A stretch of 64,000 bases of DNA from Ascarosepion bandense. Its lineage: Eukaryota; Mollusca; Cephalopoda; Sepiida; Sepiidae. This document shows positions 31,858 through 43,075 of the stretch, in pieces. Each line of letters starts with the position of its first letter. The stretch's first letter is position 1. The notes under the pieces were generated by a model. The model was not told the DNA's origin, made no database searches, and was given only the letters and a program-made list of their open reading frames with translations. Made by a program: the position numbers and the translations under genes. The stretch lies in contig JBBBDQ010001685.1 in NCBI GenBank assembly GCA_037127315.1, forward strand, positions 717,710 to 781,709. The letters are read 5' to 3'.

Positions 31858-32441
31858 TAATTGGGAAAACTAAGCCCTAATTTGAAATTCTTACACTTGT
31901 AAAAAGATTCTGTCAATATGAAAATTGTGGTATTTATTTAAAAGAATACTTAATACATTTTTTGAGTGTTTCAAGAAATTTCATTTCTAATTGGGAAAAC
32001 TAAGCCTTAATTTGAAATTCTTAGGTTTATGCAAAAGGATTCTGTTAATATGCAATATTGGGGTATTTATTTTTTTTTAATACCTCATACTTTTTTTGTG
32101 TGTTTCAAGAAATTTCATTTTAATAGGGATGACTAATCCTTAATTTGAAATTCGTAAACTTATGCAAAAAGATTCTGTTAATATGCAATATTGTGGTACT
32201 TGTTTTTAAAAAATAACTCATTCTTCAGGCAACCAAAATTTTCAAAAATATTTTAAGTAGAAAAGCTACAGATTTTATTTTAAAAATAAATTTAAAGTAT
32301 TTAAATGATTTGTTATCATTTAAATACTTATTTAAATACTTATATCATAGTACCAGATTATCAGGTAGGTCTCATCATTTTAAAGTAGAAATAGCGAGAT
32401 ACATGTAACTGTTAGTTCTATGCTAACAGTTTCTTCTTATT

Positions 32442-33012
32442 ATTTTAATCACTTCACCTCTAACAAGGCGATACCGCCACTGATGTGCAGGGGGCTACAT
32501 AAGAGAGTTAAAATTTTAGACAGGAATAGAGTGAAGACAAAGAGGGACCAGCTACAGGAGGAAAAAGAGAAAAGGCAAGGGAAGGATATGAACACAGAAG
32601 TGAAGACAGTTACGAAGGTAGAGAGAAAGGAAAAGAACAAGATACACGGGGTGATGTGGAAAGGGCTGAAGTTAAGTGGATAAGAGATGGGAATTGACTT
32701 TGCATTTAAATTCCAGGTGGTTATATCAGTCAGAAAAGCAAGTATATGGAAGGGAGTTCCACAGGCTGGAATTGTCGCCTGCATTTGGTTGATCTAACTA
32801 AAAAAATGTGGGATCTTGATGCCAGTCTGGTTGCCCAAGTAAATTCTTGTGGCGGAGATACCAGTGACCTAAGTTCTTCGGAGCAGAAGCTATGAAAATA
32901 TTTGAAGAAGAGACAGAGGGAAGCCACATCCTGTCGATGAGAAAATGGCTGGAGTCGAGATGCCGGGTCAAGATCAATCATATTACAGATTCTCCTTTGG
33001 AGCCTACCGAAA
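32442..33012 (-). mobile_element. CR1/jockey-like LINE, 3' end
   Basis: Encodes IDLDPASRLQPFSHRQDVASL, FKYFHSFCSEELRSLVSP and TRLASRSH, then the 3' UTR. The region around 32770 lacks about 40 bases present in other copies. Confidence 0.85.
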
Positions 33013-33234
33013 ACACTGAGAAAAGTAACATAAATGTAAGCAAATTATAGTTGAAAATAACGTTTCTTTTCATACAAAAAGTTCACAAATGCACGAAAAA
33101 CATATTCAAAAAATAAAAATATACAGTAGAGCAATCATATTTCGATTTTTTAAAGAAAAATCATGCCTTGCCCCGCCAAAAAACAAAAAAACAAAAAAAA
33201 CGTAAATCTGAATGAATCAATATTTTATTTATAA

Positions 33235-33617
33235 CTACCAGTATAGCCCGGCGTTGCTCGGGTGTAATGAAAGCTTTAAAACTAATCCATGGTCCTGGAG
33301 CTCAGACTCTTTGGACGTTAGCACGAAAGACTAAAAAGCAATAGTTATTTCCAGTTAAAGCGAAACCGTAGACTGAAAGAAAAATCAATGGATGTATGTC
33401 AAATTTTGATTTTCTGGTCTCGATATCAAATAAGTTTTTTCGTCGTAAACTGTATTTTTGAAGGCTAAATAAGTCCTCCGAGTAAATAGTATCATGACTG
33501 AGACTAAGAACTACAATTATATCTTCTTAGAGCCAAACTCGAAGTAAAAACTAAAATAAAGGACTGAAAAAAATACAAACATACAGGCAGATAAACACAC
33601 ACACACAAACATCTTGC

Positions 33618-33675
<58 letters not shown>

Positions 33676-34018
33676 CGATTTTCTGCACTATTGTAAGAAC
33701 TGCAACCTTGAAAATTCTGAATATCGTTTCTTATGTCTTTGTCTAGAGTATATCAAATTTGATTAAAATCTGATCACTCCTTCTATAACCCGATTTTTTC
33801 GATTATCGATTTTCGATATTTATCGGGGGTACCTCGACACAAAACCTAGCTAAGAACACTCGTAGACGCTTATAGTACAACTGTGTAAATTTTCAAGAAA
33901 ATCGGTTCAGCCGTTTCGGAGTCTATAGGTAACAGACACACACACACAGACAAATACACAAACACACATACACACACAGAGACAAAGTTCCATTTATAAA
34001 TAAGTTTAGATAGATAGA
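33235..34018 (-). mobile_element. Non-autonomous Helitron, copy 3
   Basis: Minus strand starts TCTATCTATCTAAACTTA, contains GACTCCGAAACGGCTGAACC, and ends with hairpin CCCGAGCAACGCCGGG and CTGGTAG before a T. A (TA)n of about 53 bases (33621-33673) occupies the same site as the short TA tract in copy 1. Confidence 0.8.
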
Positions 34019-34350
34019 TTTAGATATTTATGACGATTGCAGCAAAATCAATTATTTTTCCTCACTCTGAATTTATCAGTGTTCGATCTATAAAATAATC
34101 GCCACAACAAACAATCGAGTTAATTTTGGAAAAATATTAAGTCAGTGCAAAAGTTTTTGCGGATTTAAAATTTCATCTTGATAATGAAAAACTGCTTTTG
34201 AAAATCTTTATTCATAACAATAACAACCTTTGCTCTCTGACTTGATTCCATCTGTCAACGAACTTATAAATGCTTCGCTTGGAAATTTCTTTAGGTTTTG
34301 ATATGAAATATGAATCTAACTCATGTTCAGTCTCCTTTCGTGATTTTAAC

Positions 34351-34745
34351 CTAAGGCCATCTAAATGGTTTTGTAATCCTCGAAATGTGATAATGAAAGG
34401 GAGCTACGTAAGGAGAATATGCAACATTGGGCAAGATTTCCCAACCAAATTCTCCTAGGAGATATTTGGTCAGTAGTGCTGTGTGGTGACGAGCATTATC
34501 ATGATGGGAGATGACTCCCTTTCTGTTGACTAAAGAAAGTCGTTTTCGGGTCAAAGCAGTTTTCAAACGACGAAGTTGACCACAATAGAGACTAGCAGTA
34601 ATGGTTTGAATGTTGTCTAAAAGTTCGTAATTGATGATCCTTTCAATACCCCACCAAACGCTTAACATGATCTTTTGGGGATGGAGTCCTGCTCTCGGTT
34701 GCTGAACACTTCTTTCTCCTTGATTTATCCACGATCGCTTACATT
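34351..34745 (-). pseudogene. Mariner transposase, catalytic C-terminal part
   Basis: Contains QPRAGLHPQKIMLSVWWG, then GVISHHDNARHHTALL (second catalytic Asp in HHDNAR) and YSPYVAPFHYH, where intact relatives have YSPDLAPSDYH: the third catalytic Asp positions are substituted. The first catalytic Asp lies on the other side of the LINE in TGDEKW. Confidence 0.85.
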
Positions 34746-37222
34746 TTTTTAATCGTTTCACCCCGAGCAAGGCGGAAATGCCATTGCTATGGTGGGGGCT
34801 ATATAAGTGTAAAAAGATTAATTAGAAGATAATGAAGAGGAAGACGAACCAGCTAGAAAGGAGCAATAGAAAGCTGAGAATGCAGGTGTGATGACAGTTT
34901 CAAAGGTGGAGAGAAAGGAAAGGATATATGGGGTGGGAAAAGAGCTAGAATCAAGTGGTTAATAGATGAGTATTGACATGCATTTAAATTTATGGAGGTT
35001 GTAGCTGTCAGGAAAGCAAGAATATGAGAGCGAGTTCCACAGGCAGGAAGTGCGAGAGAAGAAGCTTCAGGAGTAGAATTGTCGTCTGCATTTGGCTAAC
35101 CTAACTGTGAATAGGTGGGACCCAGTTGCCAATCTGGTTGTACGAGTAAACACCTGTTGAGGAGGCACCAGTGACTTAAGTTCGTCCGAGCAGAAGCCAT
35201 GAAAGTATTTATAGAACAGACAAAGGGAGGCCAAATTTCGTCGGTGGGGAAGTGGCTGTAGTCAAGCTGCCAATTCAGTACCTATCACATTACTGATTCT
35301 CTTTTGGAGCCTGTCGAGAACACTGAAGTGAATGGCAGGGGCGCCTGACCATAAATGGCAGCAGTACTCCATGCACGGACGAATGATTGATTTGTATATA
35401 TGCAGGATAGATTCAGACGGGAAAAAACATCCTGGCCCAACACAGTGACTCAACCTTCTTAGCAGTAGATTTAGCTGGTAAGGCCGAGGAGGCGCAGTGT
35501 ATTGCTCTCAGGGAGAATCGCTTGGTCCATGCGAGGCAGGAGAGGTTGCCTGTGATGATTGACAGACAACAGCTTGGTCTTAGACGCATTGAAATTGACA
35601 AGCCACTTCTTGCCCCAATTCACCACAGATTGTAGATCCAAGGTCTGCAGCGAGATTATGTTTGTCCGCCACGACGGGTTTTTTTACTGATGCGGGAGTA
35701 AATTGTGGTGTCCTCTGTGTAGATGCCTACTTGGCGCTTGATCTCATCTGGGAGGTCGTTGATGAAAATAAGGAAGAGCGTCGGACCCAGAATAAAGCCT
35801 TGTGGGACACCAGCATTTGTGCTGTAGGATGAAGAGGCATGCCCATTCAAGAGGACCTTCATTTTGCGGTTATTTAAAAAAGATTGGATTAAATCAAGCA
35901 AGCGTCCGGTAATACCGTAACCCTGTAGCTTGCATAGAAGGCCAGAGTGTCAAACCCTGTCAAAAGCCTTGGAGATGTCCAGAGCAACCGTACGAGCCTC
36001 GCCTGACTCATCAAGGGCCTGGAGCATGTACTCCGTAACGGTTGTTAGCATGTCGGCCGTGGACCTGGCAAAGCGGAAGCCATATTGCCTGTCAGAGAAG
36101 AGTTTGTGGGCAGTAAGATGTTGAACTATTTCAAAATTAATTATGGCCGCGAACACTTTCCCGAATATTGGGAGTTGACTGATAGGGCGATAGTTAGATG
36201 GGTCACCACCGTTCTTAAATACAGGAACGACTGAAGAGAACTTCCAGCATGCAGGGAAACAGGAAGCAGAAAGGCAGTAGTTATATCGTTGAGAGAGGAC
36301 AGGGGAGAGTTCAGGAGCACACCTCTTAAGTACTATCACAGGGATTCCATCATCCACCGCACGCCTTATGGGGGTCAAGTTTTGATATTACTCGAGATAC
36401 TACTGTCGGGGTAATATATACGTCGTGCAGTTTGGCCTCAGTTCTAATAGGGAAGTCGGTGAGTGTACGCCAGATAAGTCAAATGTGGAGTTGGATGAGA
36501 ATCTGCGAGCAAAGCACTCAGCTTTGTCCGCAGATGACGTGAGAACCTCAAATTCATTGATTAAGTGAGGTATTGAGTTTTTATTGTTTAGCACCCGTTT
36601 GCACAACCGCCAATAGTCCTTGGAGCTGATAGTCCTTGGAGCCGAACTTGCGGTCAGCTATGCGCTGTCGCATTCTCTCAACAAACAACTTTTTGGAGTT
36701 ATTCAAGATTCTCTTGCACTCATTACGAGCAGTCGTGAATAGGCGCCTATTGTGATCAGATGACTGTCTCCGGAATAGACGGAAGTAATGGTTCCTGTGG
36801 GCAATGGCGGCAGAACAGGCAGGAGAGAACCAAGGAGAGGAATGGGGTTTTAGGCAAAACTTCCTGGTAGGTATGAAGGCATCAATGCCATCTTTCACCC
36901 ATGACGAAATCTCAGAGGCACAGTCATCAACTGGGAGATCGAACACTTTTCCCCAAGGGACGTCGCAGAGGAAATCGCGAAAGGCGCCCCAGTCAGCTTT
37001 TTGGTAGCAGTAGGAGGTCCTATAGGTAGGAGGCTCCTGGTGGGAGTGAGAGTGGAAAGAAATATTGAGAGAGACAACAGCATGGTAGGAGTTGCCAAGA
37101 GGACAAAGCTGCGAGACTTGACAGGCGTCAGGTGCAGAGGTAAAACATATATCTAGTAGCGAGGAGTGTCCAGAGGGAGTGCTTGGAAAGCGAGTGGGTA
37201 AGTCCACCACTTGCGTAACGTT
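34746..37222 (-). mobile_element. CR1/jockey-like LINE, 5'-truncated, nested in mariner
   Basis: Begins in the endonuclease C-terminal region (TRFPSTPSGHSSLLDICFTS, LGNSYHAVVSLN), then the linker (KKLFVERMRQRIADRKFGSK), reverse transcriptase (IPVIVLKRCAPELSPVL, FKNGGDPSNYRPIS, DRQYGFRFARSTADMLT, ALDISKAFDRV, GVPQGFILGPTLFLIFINDLP), then IYTEDTTIYS where the YADD-type box should be, so one catalytic Asp is Glu. The C-terminal part (SIIRPCMEYCCHLWSGAPAI) and 3' UTR end in GTGAAACGATTAAAAAAA. Frameshifts and stops break the ORF. Confidence 0.9.
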
Positions 37223-37669
37223 ATGGTAGAGAATCCACTTCTCATCACCTGTGACAATCCTACCCAAAAATAGTGTCTGAAGGTGTCGTGATACTCATAA
37301 AATACAGCAGGCCTAATGTGTTCTTTGATGGAAAGAAAGTGGGTGAGAATACTGCAGAAAAATATGAATGATGCTTTAATAATCTGAAAGAAAAAGTTAT
37401 AAATTAATCATGGTGATATGTTTAAGTAATAACAATATGCATAAAATAAATTACAATTATTTAAAATGCCCCTTTTACAAACCGGCAAAAACTTTTGCAC
37501 CGACCTGATATTACTGCTATTGTAGTGCATTCATTTTGCTTTCCTGCTTAAAAATTAAGTTATTATTATGTCATTTTTCACCATATTTCGATTTCTGCTA
37601 TGGTCGCACTCCCAACCAAGTGTGCGGGAAGACCTAAGTCAGGTCGCGGGGTGTTGTTATGGCTCCATT

Positions 37670-38215
37670 TCATGTTTTTTCTATCTCCCCTATCATCCCT
37701 AGCGGTACATAGACAAAGTTATCCTTAGTGTGTGGGCTGTACTTAATAAGACAATTTTTTGTATATCTCTTAAGCTGGGGTTTCCAGGGATTCTTTCGAT
37801 GTGTTGTTTTGTTCCATTTTTTATCATTCCAAGTGCACCTACTATCACTGGTACGATTCTTTTTTTCAATTACCACATTTTTTTCTATTTCAATTTCCAG
37901 GTCTTTATATTTTGACAGATTTTCGAATTCCTTGGTTGCTATGTTACAATCCGCTGGACAAGCCATATCAATTAATAGACAAGTTTTCTCTTTCTGGTAT
38001 TTAACAATAATGTCCGGCCTATTTGCTTCAATTTTTCTGTTTGTGTAGATGGTGTAATCCCATAGAATGGTGACATCTTTTATTTCTGTAACCGGTGCTG
38101 GGTGATGTTCATACCAGTGTTTGTTTACAGATTTTCCATAGTGTTTGCACATTGTCCATTGTAAATATTGCCCCACTCTATCGTGACGATTTTTATATTC
38201 ATTTGGGGCAAGCAC
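37670..38215 (-). pseudogene. R4-like LINE ORF C-terminus: RLE domain and tail
   Basis: Open for 181 residues from LAPNEYKNRHDRVGQYLQ. The PD-(D/E)xK-like endonuclease core is visible: RPDIIV...TCLLIDMACPAD, followed by KYKDLEIEI. In intact relatives this nicks the target for reverse transcription. The upstream Cys-His knuckle is out of frame. Confidence 0.75.
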
Positions 38216-38605
38216 AGAACAGCCTGAGATTAGATTGTCTATTGTTTATTGGTTTTTATCAAAGAACCTGCATTTTGCATCCACATTAATATGTATAATA
38301 TTTGCCTGAAAATCTCTAGTGAAAAAAATTTGGTCTTAAGAATAAAGCCTTCAGTCTCAGACTTTAATCAAGATGCACGTAACCATCGATGACTATTTAT
38401 TAACATTGGATTTATTGGCATGTTCTGGATATTGGCTATGCAGAGATTTGTCTTGCCAGCGTTGTTTCATCTGTTCAAGAGCTTTATCTTTTGCTTTCAT
38501 TTTCATATATTTTGCCGAAATAGTTGGTTCTTGGCTTCTGTTTTGCTTTTCTACAGAATCTACTAAATGTAAATCTTGTTTGTATTTCCTGCCTTCTTTT
38601 ATTAT

Positions 38606-38830
38606 TTAATATTTTTTCTTTTTTTCTTCATGTTGCTTGACTAATTGTATCATCCAGTCCTTTGTTGTTTCTATGTATGTTAGTAAGCCAATAATTGTTG
38701 TCTTGTATGACAATTCTAGCTGAATAAGACCTTTTCCACCCTCTTTACGGGGTATGTATAAACGGTCTACATCAGCCCTTACATGATGCATCTTATGCTT
38801 AGAAAGAAGCTTTCTTGTTTTAGAATCCAT
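38606..38830 (-). pseudogene. R4-like LINE ORF fragment downstream of RT
   Basis: MDSKTRKLLSKHKMHHVRAD followed by VDRLYIPRKEGGKGLIQLEL, a conserved block between RT and the zinc knuckle in this LINE group. Frame lost after about 74 residues. Confidence 0.8.
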
Positions 38831-39902
38831 TCGCCTGATGTCGCTTAGAGTCCAGTTTAAGATGTTGAAACTATATTAGACAACTGGGATTGCAAGGCTA
38901 TTAATGGCCATAATTCTGTTCTGAGAATTCAGTTCAGTTTTTAATATAATTCGTAGCCTTCTATAGTACTTTATGCACTATTTCTTTCATTTTTTTATGG
39001 TGAATTTGTACACTCTTATTTACACCTAGGTATTTATAAGCTTCTTCTGGCTTTAATTCTTTAATACTTTATGCACTATTTCTTTCATATGCACTATTTC
39101 TTTCATATGCACTATTCATATGCACTATTTTTTCATATGCACTATTTCTTTCATATGCATTATTTCTTTCATTTATTAGGGTGAATTTGTACACTCTTAT
39201 TTACACCTAGGTATTTATAAGCTTCTTCTGGCTTTAATTCTTTTATTGTTACAGCAGGGTCTAAACTAATTGAGGATGTTTCTTATATTGATCCACGTAA
39301 AACTGTAGCTTTAGTACATTTATTCAAATTGAATTTCATTCCAATGTCTTCGCTGAAGCATTTTACAGTTTGCAGAAGACCTTCCAGTTCGTTATCATTC
39401 TTAGCATTCAACTTTAAGTCCTCCATGTAAAATAGATGGCTTATTTTATAACCACAGTAAGTCTTGTTAATTTGACTGGTTAGTGCTCTTAATGATATTC
39501 AGAATATTTAGGGAGACAAAGAATCACCTTGAAATATACCTCTTTTGATGTTTATTTCAACAGATTTATAGGTTCCATTTATATGATTGATTTCAAGGGT
39601 TGTTTTCCATATCGACATGCATTGTTTGATGAAAATAATGATGACGGGTGATATCTTGTATATATGTAAAGTTTTTAAAATTCAGGAATGTGGCACACTA
39701 TCGAATGCCTTACGATAATCTATCCAGGCAGTACTAAGATTTTTCTTTGTCTTGTAGCAGTTTTCCAGTATCATTCTGCTCATAAGCAATTGATCTTTAC
39801 ATCAGTAACAGCCACGTTTGCACCCTTTTTGTTCAAGAGGTAACATGTCATTTCTTTCCAAAAATAAATGTCTGTTTTGTTAAAATAGATGTTAATAGTT
39901 TG

Positions 39903-39905
<3 letters not shown>

Positions 39906-39947
<42 letters not shown>
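39906..39947. repeat. (ATT)n microsatellite
   Basis: Fourteen trinucleotide units at the 5' limit of the recognisable R4-like LINE. Confidence 0.95.
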
Positions 39948-39948
<1 letters not shown>

Positions 39949-40714
39949 CTTTTTTGGAAAATAAGTAGGTCACAATTTTGATTTCAAATTGATAACCAAC
40001 ATAAAAAGAAGAGAGTACTTTTTTGGCAAGTTTTCAAGAAGTATGAAACAATGAGTTACTAATTAGGGGATCTTCCATGTATTTGCTATTCATAGTGAAA
40101 CTAATTTCTTCTGGCATATTTGATGTTGTTAACACAATGATTCGGCCGATTCTTTCTTTAACCTTCGTCAGATGTATTCCGCACAAGAAAAAAAATAAGT
40201 AAGAAAGCTCACTTATTTTTGGTTGTGAATGAGAGTGAAAATGGCAATAGACAAAGTCCTTAAATATCCAAACAAGGCAAGTTCGTTTCTACAGTACCAG
40301 GTACACAAGCTATCCAGCCAATTCCAAGTTATGTCCAGTGTAATTCCCAAACGTCAACTTGGCTATAGAAAGAAAACGATATAGTAATGGCAACTGTAAT
40401 AGCCCAACTTTAACATCTGACCAACAAGCCAATATCAACCACTTTCAACTTCCTCATGACCCAACGGCGCTTGTTCTCACTTACCCATACTTCATCCCAT
40501 AGATTGTAATGAGTACCAGTCCTACACGAGATATGGTTCGTTGTGCCAGATTTTTCTGTCTTACCTTTAGTTAGATCAATCAGGGTCATGAAAACTGCAA
40601 CCCTATTAGTGTCGAAGTGGCACCACGTATAATACAGTAGGTGGCGTTTCCTGGGAAAGATAGCCTGACGGAGCCCAACACTCTTCAGGCTGGTTTTTCA
40701 TTCAGAGTTTTTCT
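39948..40714. other. No gene seen
   Basis: No recognised repeat or coding similarity. Confidence 0.5.
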
Positions 40715-40890
40715 TTTTAGACCAGTTGCCACCCAAGGATATTCTGCTATTTCGCCATAACAGGTGAGGGGGAAAAAGATTGATTCATATCTTTCCGAAA
40801 AATATTTGCACATAAGTGAATGTAATGAACTCGACTGCGATTCGAACTCGGGTTTCCGATTCCTCAGTACAAGCCACTATCCATTGGACC
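40715..40890 (-). mobile_element. tRNA-derived SINE family I, diverged fragment
   Basis: Minus strand: GGTCCAATGGATAGTGGC head, B-box GAGTTCGAATCGC-like (plus ACTCGACTGCGATTCGAACT), body AGATATGAATCAATC and CCTTGGGTGGCAACTGG. No tail. Confidence 0.65.
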
Positions 40891-41091
40891 TATATCATTG
40901 TTTAGAGAATTGTCATGTTTTCACAAAAGTTACAGACGAAAGTATTTGTAATAAAAAAACCACTTTAATCATACAGCTGTTTGGGAATATTCATTTAAGT
41001 GTTGAACACACACACACACACACAAACACATATCCATATTTATTTAGAATTTATAACATAAACATGTTATAATATCACGACAAAAGCAGCC

Positions 41092-41163
41092 ATTTTGTTT
41101 CGACACTATCCGTGTCTTACCAAGTAATCACTTGATAAGACACAGATAGTGTCGAAACAAAAT
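41092..41163. repeat. Hairpin, 35-bp arms
   Basis: ATTTTGTTTCGACACTATC on the left pairs with GATAGTGTCGAAACAAAAT on the right; inner arms AAGT/ACTT leave a 4-base loop. Two mismatches in all. Confidence 0.85.
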
Positions 41164-41169
41164 GATAGT

Positions 41170-41654
41170 AAAGTACCCATGATAGCAATAATGATAAAAA
41201 AAAATTTGAAGAGGTTATGAAGTCTTTAACGAGACATTCTAGATTTCTTTCCAAAATCAAACTTTTAAGTTTAATTTCGATCTTGTTATGTGATCCTATA
41301 CCTATTCTTATGTCTACATTTAAAAATTAGTTAATTTCTCTGGTTCAAAAGTCCATTAGGATTTTTATATTTGATTATAGCTATTTTCTCCTCCATGCGT
41401 AGATTACATCTATCCCTGAAGTTATTGGAAGTTTGAGCATGTTCGATGATATTCCAACTAAGAATTAACATTAAAGTTAAGTTAAACTCCCTTTCCCTTA
41501 TTCTTCTCCTCTCCTTTTTTATCTTTTTTCTTCTTTTTTTTCTTTTTTTCTTTTTCTATTTCACTTGACTCTTTCTGGATAAATTTGAACCATTCATTGT
41601 TGTATGAATTTCGTCTGACGAGCGGTGGCAAGACAGCCGCGAAATATAATATTA

Positions 41655-41656
<2 letters not shown>
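41170..41656. other. No gene; hammerhead-like core at 41615-41644
   Basis: AT-rich and pyrimidine-rich (41500-41570). Near the end CTGACGA is followed by GCGG-loop-CCGC and GAAA, the CUGANGA-stem II-GAAA pattern; no stem I or III was found. Confidence 0.45.

Positions 41657-41700
<44 letters not shown>
41657..41700. repeat. (TA)n microsatellite
   Basis: TA tract starting 13 bases after the hammerhead-like core. Confidence 0.95.
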
Positions 41701-41705
<5 letters not shown>

Positions 41706-42074
41706 ACTTTAATCCAAACAGAAAAGTAGGAAGGTAAATCTCAACAAATCTGATCCTAATTAATATTTTAATAAAACAGGGCTGCAGGGGAAGAGCTCAA
41801 TTATCTAAAAGTAAAATCTTAACCCCTTCCCCTTGTAAAGCTAAACGAAGCCAAATTTTCCAATTTTTTCACTTACAACTCTATCTAAAAGTCAAATCTA
41901 AAAATAGACGTTGATTGCTAAACGAATTTTTTGTGACGTTAATTTCTTAATTCTTAACCGTCATTTTTTATTTCTTTTCCATTTTGAAATGTGTGCTAGT
42001 TGCTGATGAGATGTGAAATCTCTCTTAGGGATTTCATGTTGAAATGATCATTCAACAGTTTGAAAATTTACTTT
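41701..42074. other. No gene seen
   Basis: AT-rich, no recognised repeat. Confidence 0.5.
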
Positions 42075-42078
42075 AATT

Positions 42079-42114
<36 letters not shown>

Positions 42115-42438
42115 ATTTTATTTTATAAAATTTACTTTATTTTATATATGTATATATATAATTTTATTTTATAAAAATTATAAAATTTATTTTATTTTAT
42201 AAATATATATATATATATATTTATATATATGTATATATATATAATTTTATATTATAAAATTTACTTTATTTTGTATATGTATATATGTATATATTTTAAT
42301 TTTATTTTATAAAAATTATTTAAAATTTATTTTATTTTATAAATATATATATATATATAATTTTATTTTATTTAAAATTTAAAATTTAAAATTTATTTTA
42401 TTTTATATATATATAATTTTATATTATTTAAAATTTAG

Positions 42439-42476
<38 letters not shown>
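42075..42476. repeat. AT-only complex tandem repeat
   Basis: Alternates TATATA tracts with ATTTTATTTTATAAAA and TTTACTTTATTTTATA blocks, repeated about five times at 60-120 base spacing; locally palindromic. Confidence 0.85.
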
Positions 42477-42479
<3 letters not shown>

Positions 42480-42492
42480 ATGATTTTGGTTC

Positions 42493-42757
42493 AGATGCGC
42501 GTTGTAGTGGATACCGGTTCGGAAGGAGAAACCGGAGAAACGAATTTGAAATCTAGTTGAACTTGTTTCATTCACTTTACCCTCCTCTCTTAATCCATGG
42601 GTTAAATAGCAGAACATATTGGGTTCTATAGTCTTGGTTTGGTAGCCAGTCTACCTCAAAAAGTCATAGCAACCTATTACAGGAAACTCTTCTGCCCTGT
42701 TAGTCATGTCTCTTCCGAGACATGATCTCCTAAACGTGTATAGCACTTAGCTGTTAA
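42493..42757 (+). mobile_element. tRNA-derived SINE family I
   Basis: GATGCGCGTTGTAGTGGATA head, B-box-like GAATTTGAAATCT, body with TAGCAGAACATATTGGG, tail hairpin CATGTCTC-TTCC-GAGACATG. Confidence 0.8.
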
Positions 42758-43075
42758 TGAAATGAAACTATCCCTTCTAATGAAAGACATAATAGTTGCT
42801 GGTTATTCGCCCTCATTTCGCTTGACTTGTCATCCCTTACTGTAGAATCAATTTAAAATATTCCCCGCTCCCCTTTCTATCTTTCGTGAACATACATGCG
42901 CTTATTTATTTGTTTAATAACACATCACAATAAATCGCAGGCCTAACTAATAAAACAACAACTTTTTGGCAAACTAGATTTTATTCATCAACATCACCTT
43001 CTCCGAGGGTGATACACTGATTCCAACGATTCTCTAACAATTCGATGCCTTTTTTTGAGAACTACGATGGTCATT
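42758..43075. other. No gene seen
   Basis: No recognised features. Confidence 0.5.

Larger units (their letters stand above)
30862..32510. repeat. Tandem duplications around AACTAAGCCTTAATTT units
   Basis: Units with TTTCAAGAAATTTCATTTTA, AACTAAGCCTTAATTTGAAA and GATTCTGTTAATATGCAA occur at about 30862, 31500/31858, 31975 and 32100. The segment ending CCAGATTATCAG + TCATTTTAAAGTAGAAATA + LINE 3' end occurs at 31050-31497 and again at 32340-32510. Confidence 0.75.
34140..37509 (-). mobile_element. Mariner element interrupted by a LINE
   Basis: Terminal inverted repeats GTGCAAAAGTTTTTGCGG (34145) and its partner GGTGCAAAAGTTTTTGCCGG (minus strand, about 37505). Transposase pieces lie on the minus strand: GRIVTGDEKWILYHNV (37270-37222) and KRSWINQGERSVQQ to the C-terminus (34739-34351). 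About 200 residues of N-terminal transposase are absent. Confidence 0.85.
37560..39905 (-). mobile_element. R4/Dong-like LINE with restriction-like endonuclease
   Basis: Minus-strand reading gives, in order, LLPLEQKGCKRGCYG, STAWIDYRKAFDSVPHSW, FIKQCMSIWKTTLEIN, KRGIFQGDSLSP, the catalytic box FYMEDLKLNAK (39418-39440; DD changed to ED), then MDSKTRKLLSKHKMHHVRAD, a zinc-knuckle region, and the RLE region HHPAPVTEI, ANRPDIIVKYQKEKTCLLID. Stops and frame changes are frequent, and a ~181-base internal tandem duplication lies at 38999-39243. Confidence 0.8.

Noticed and set aside
34351..34770. Domesticated mariner-derived host gene
   Set aside because: Catalytic residues are substituted, the N-terminus is missing and a LINE splits the gene; no sign of retained coding constraint.
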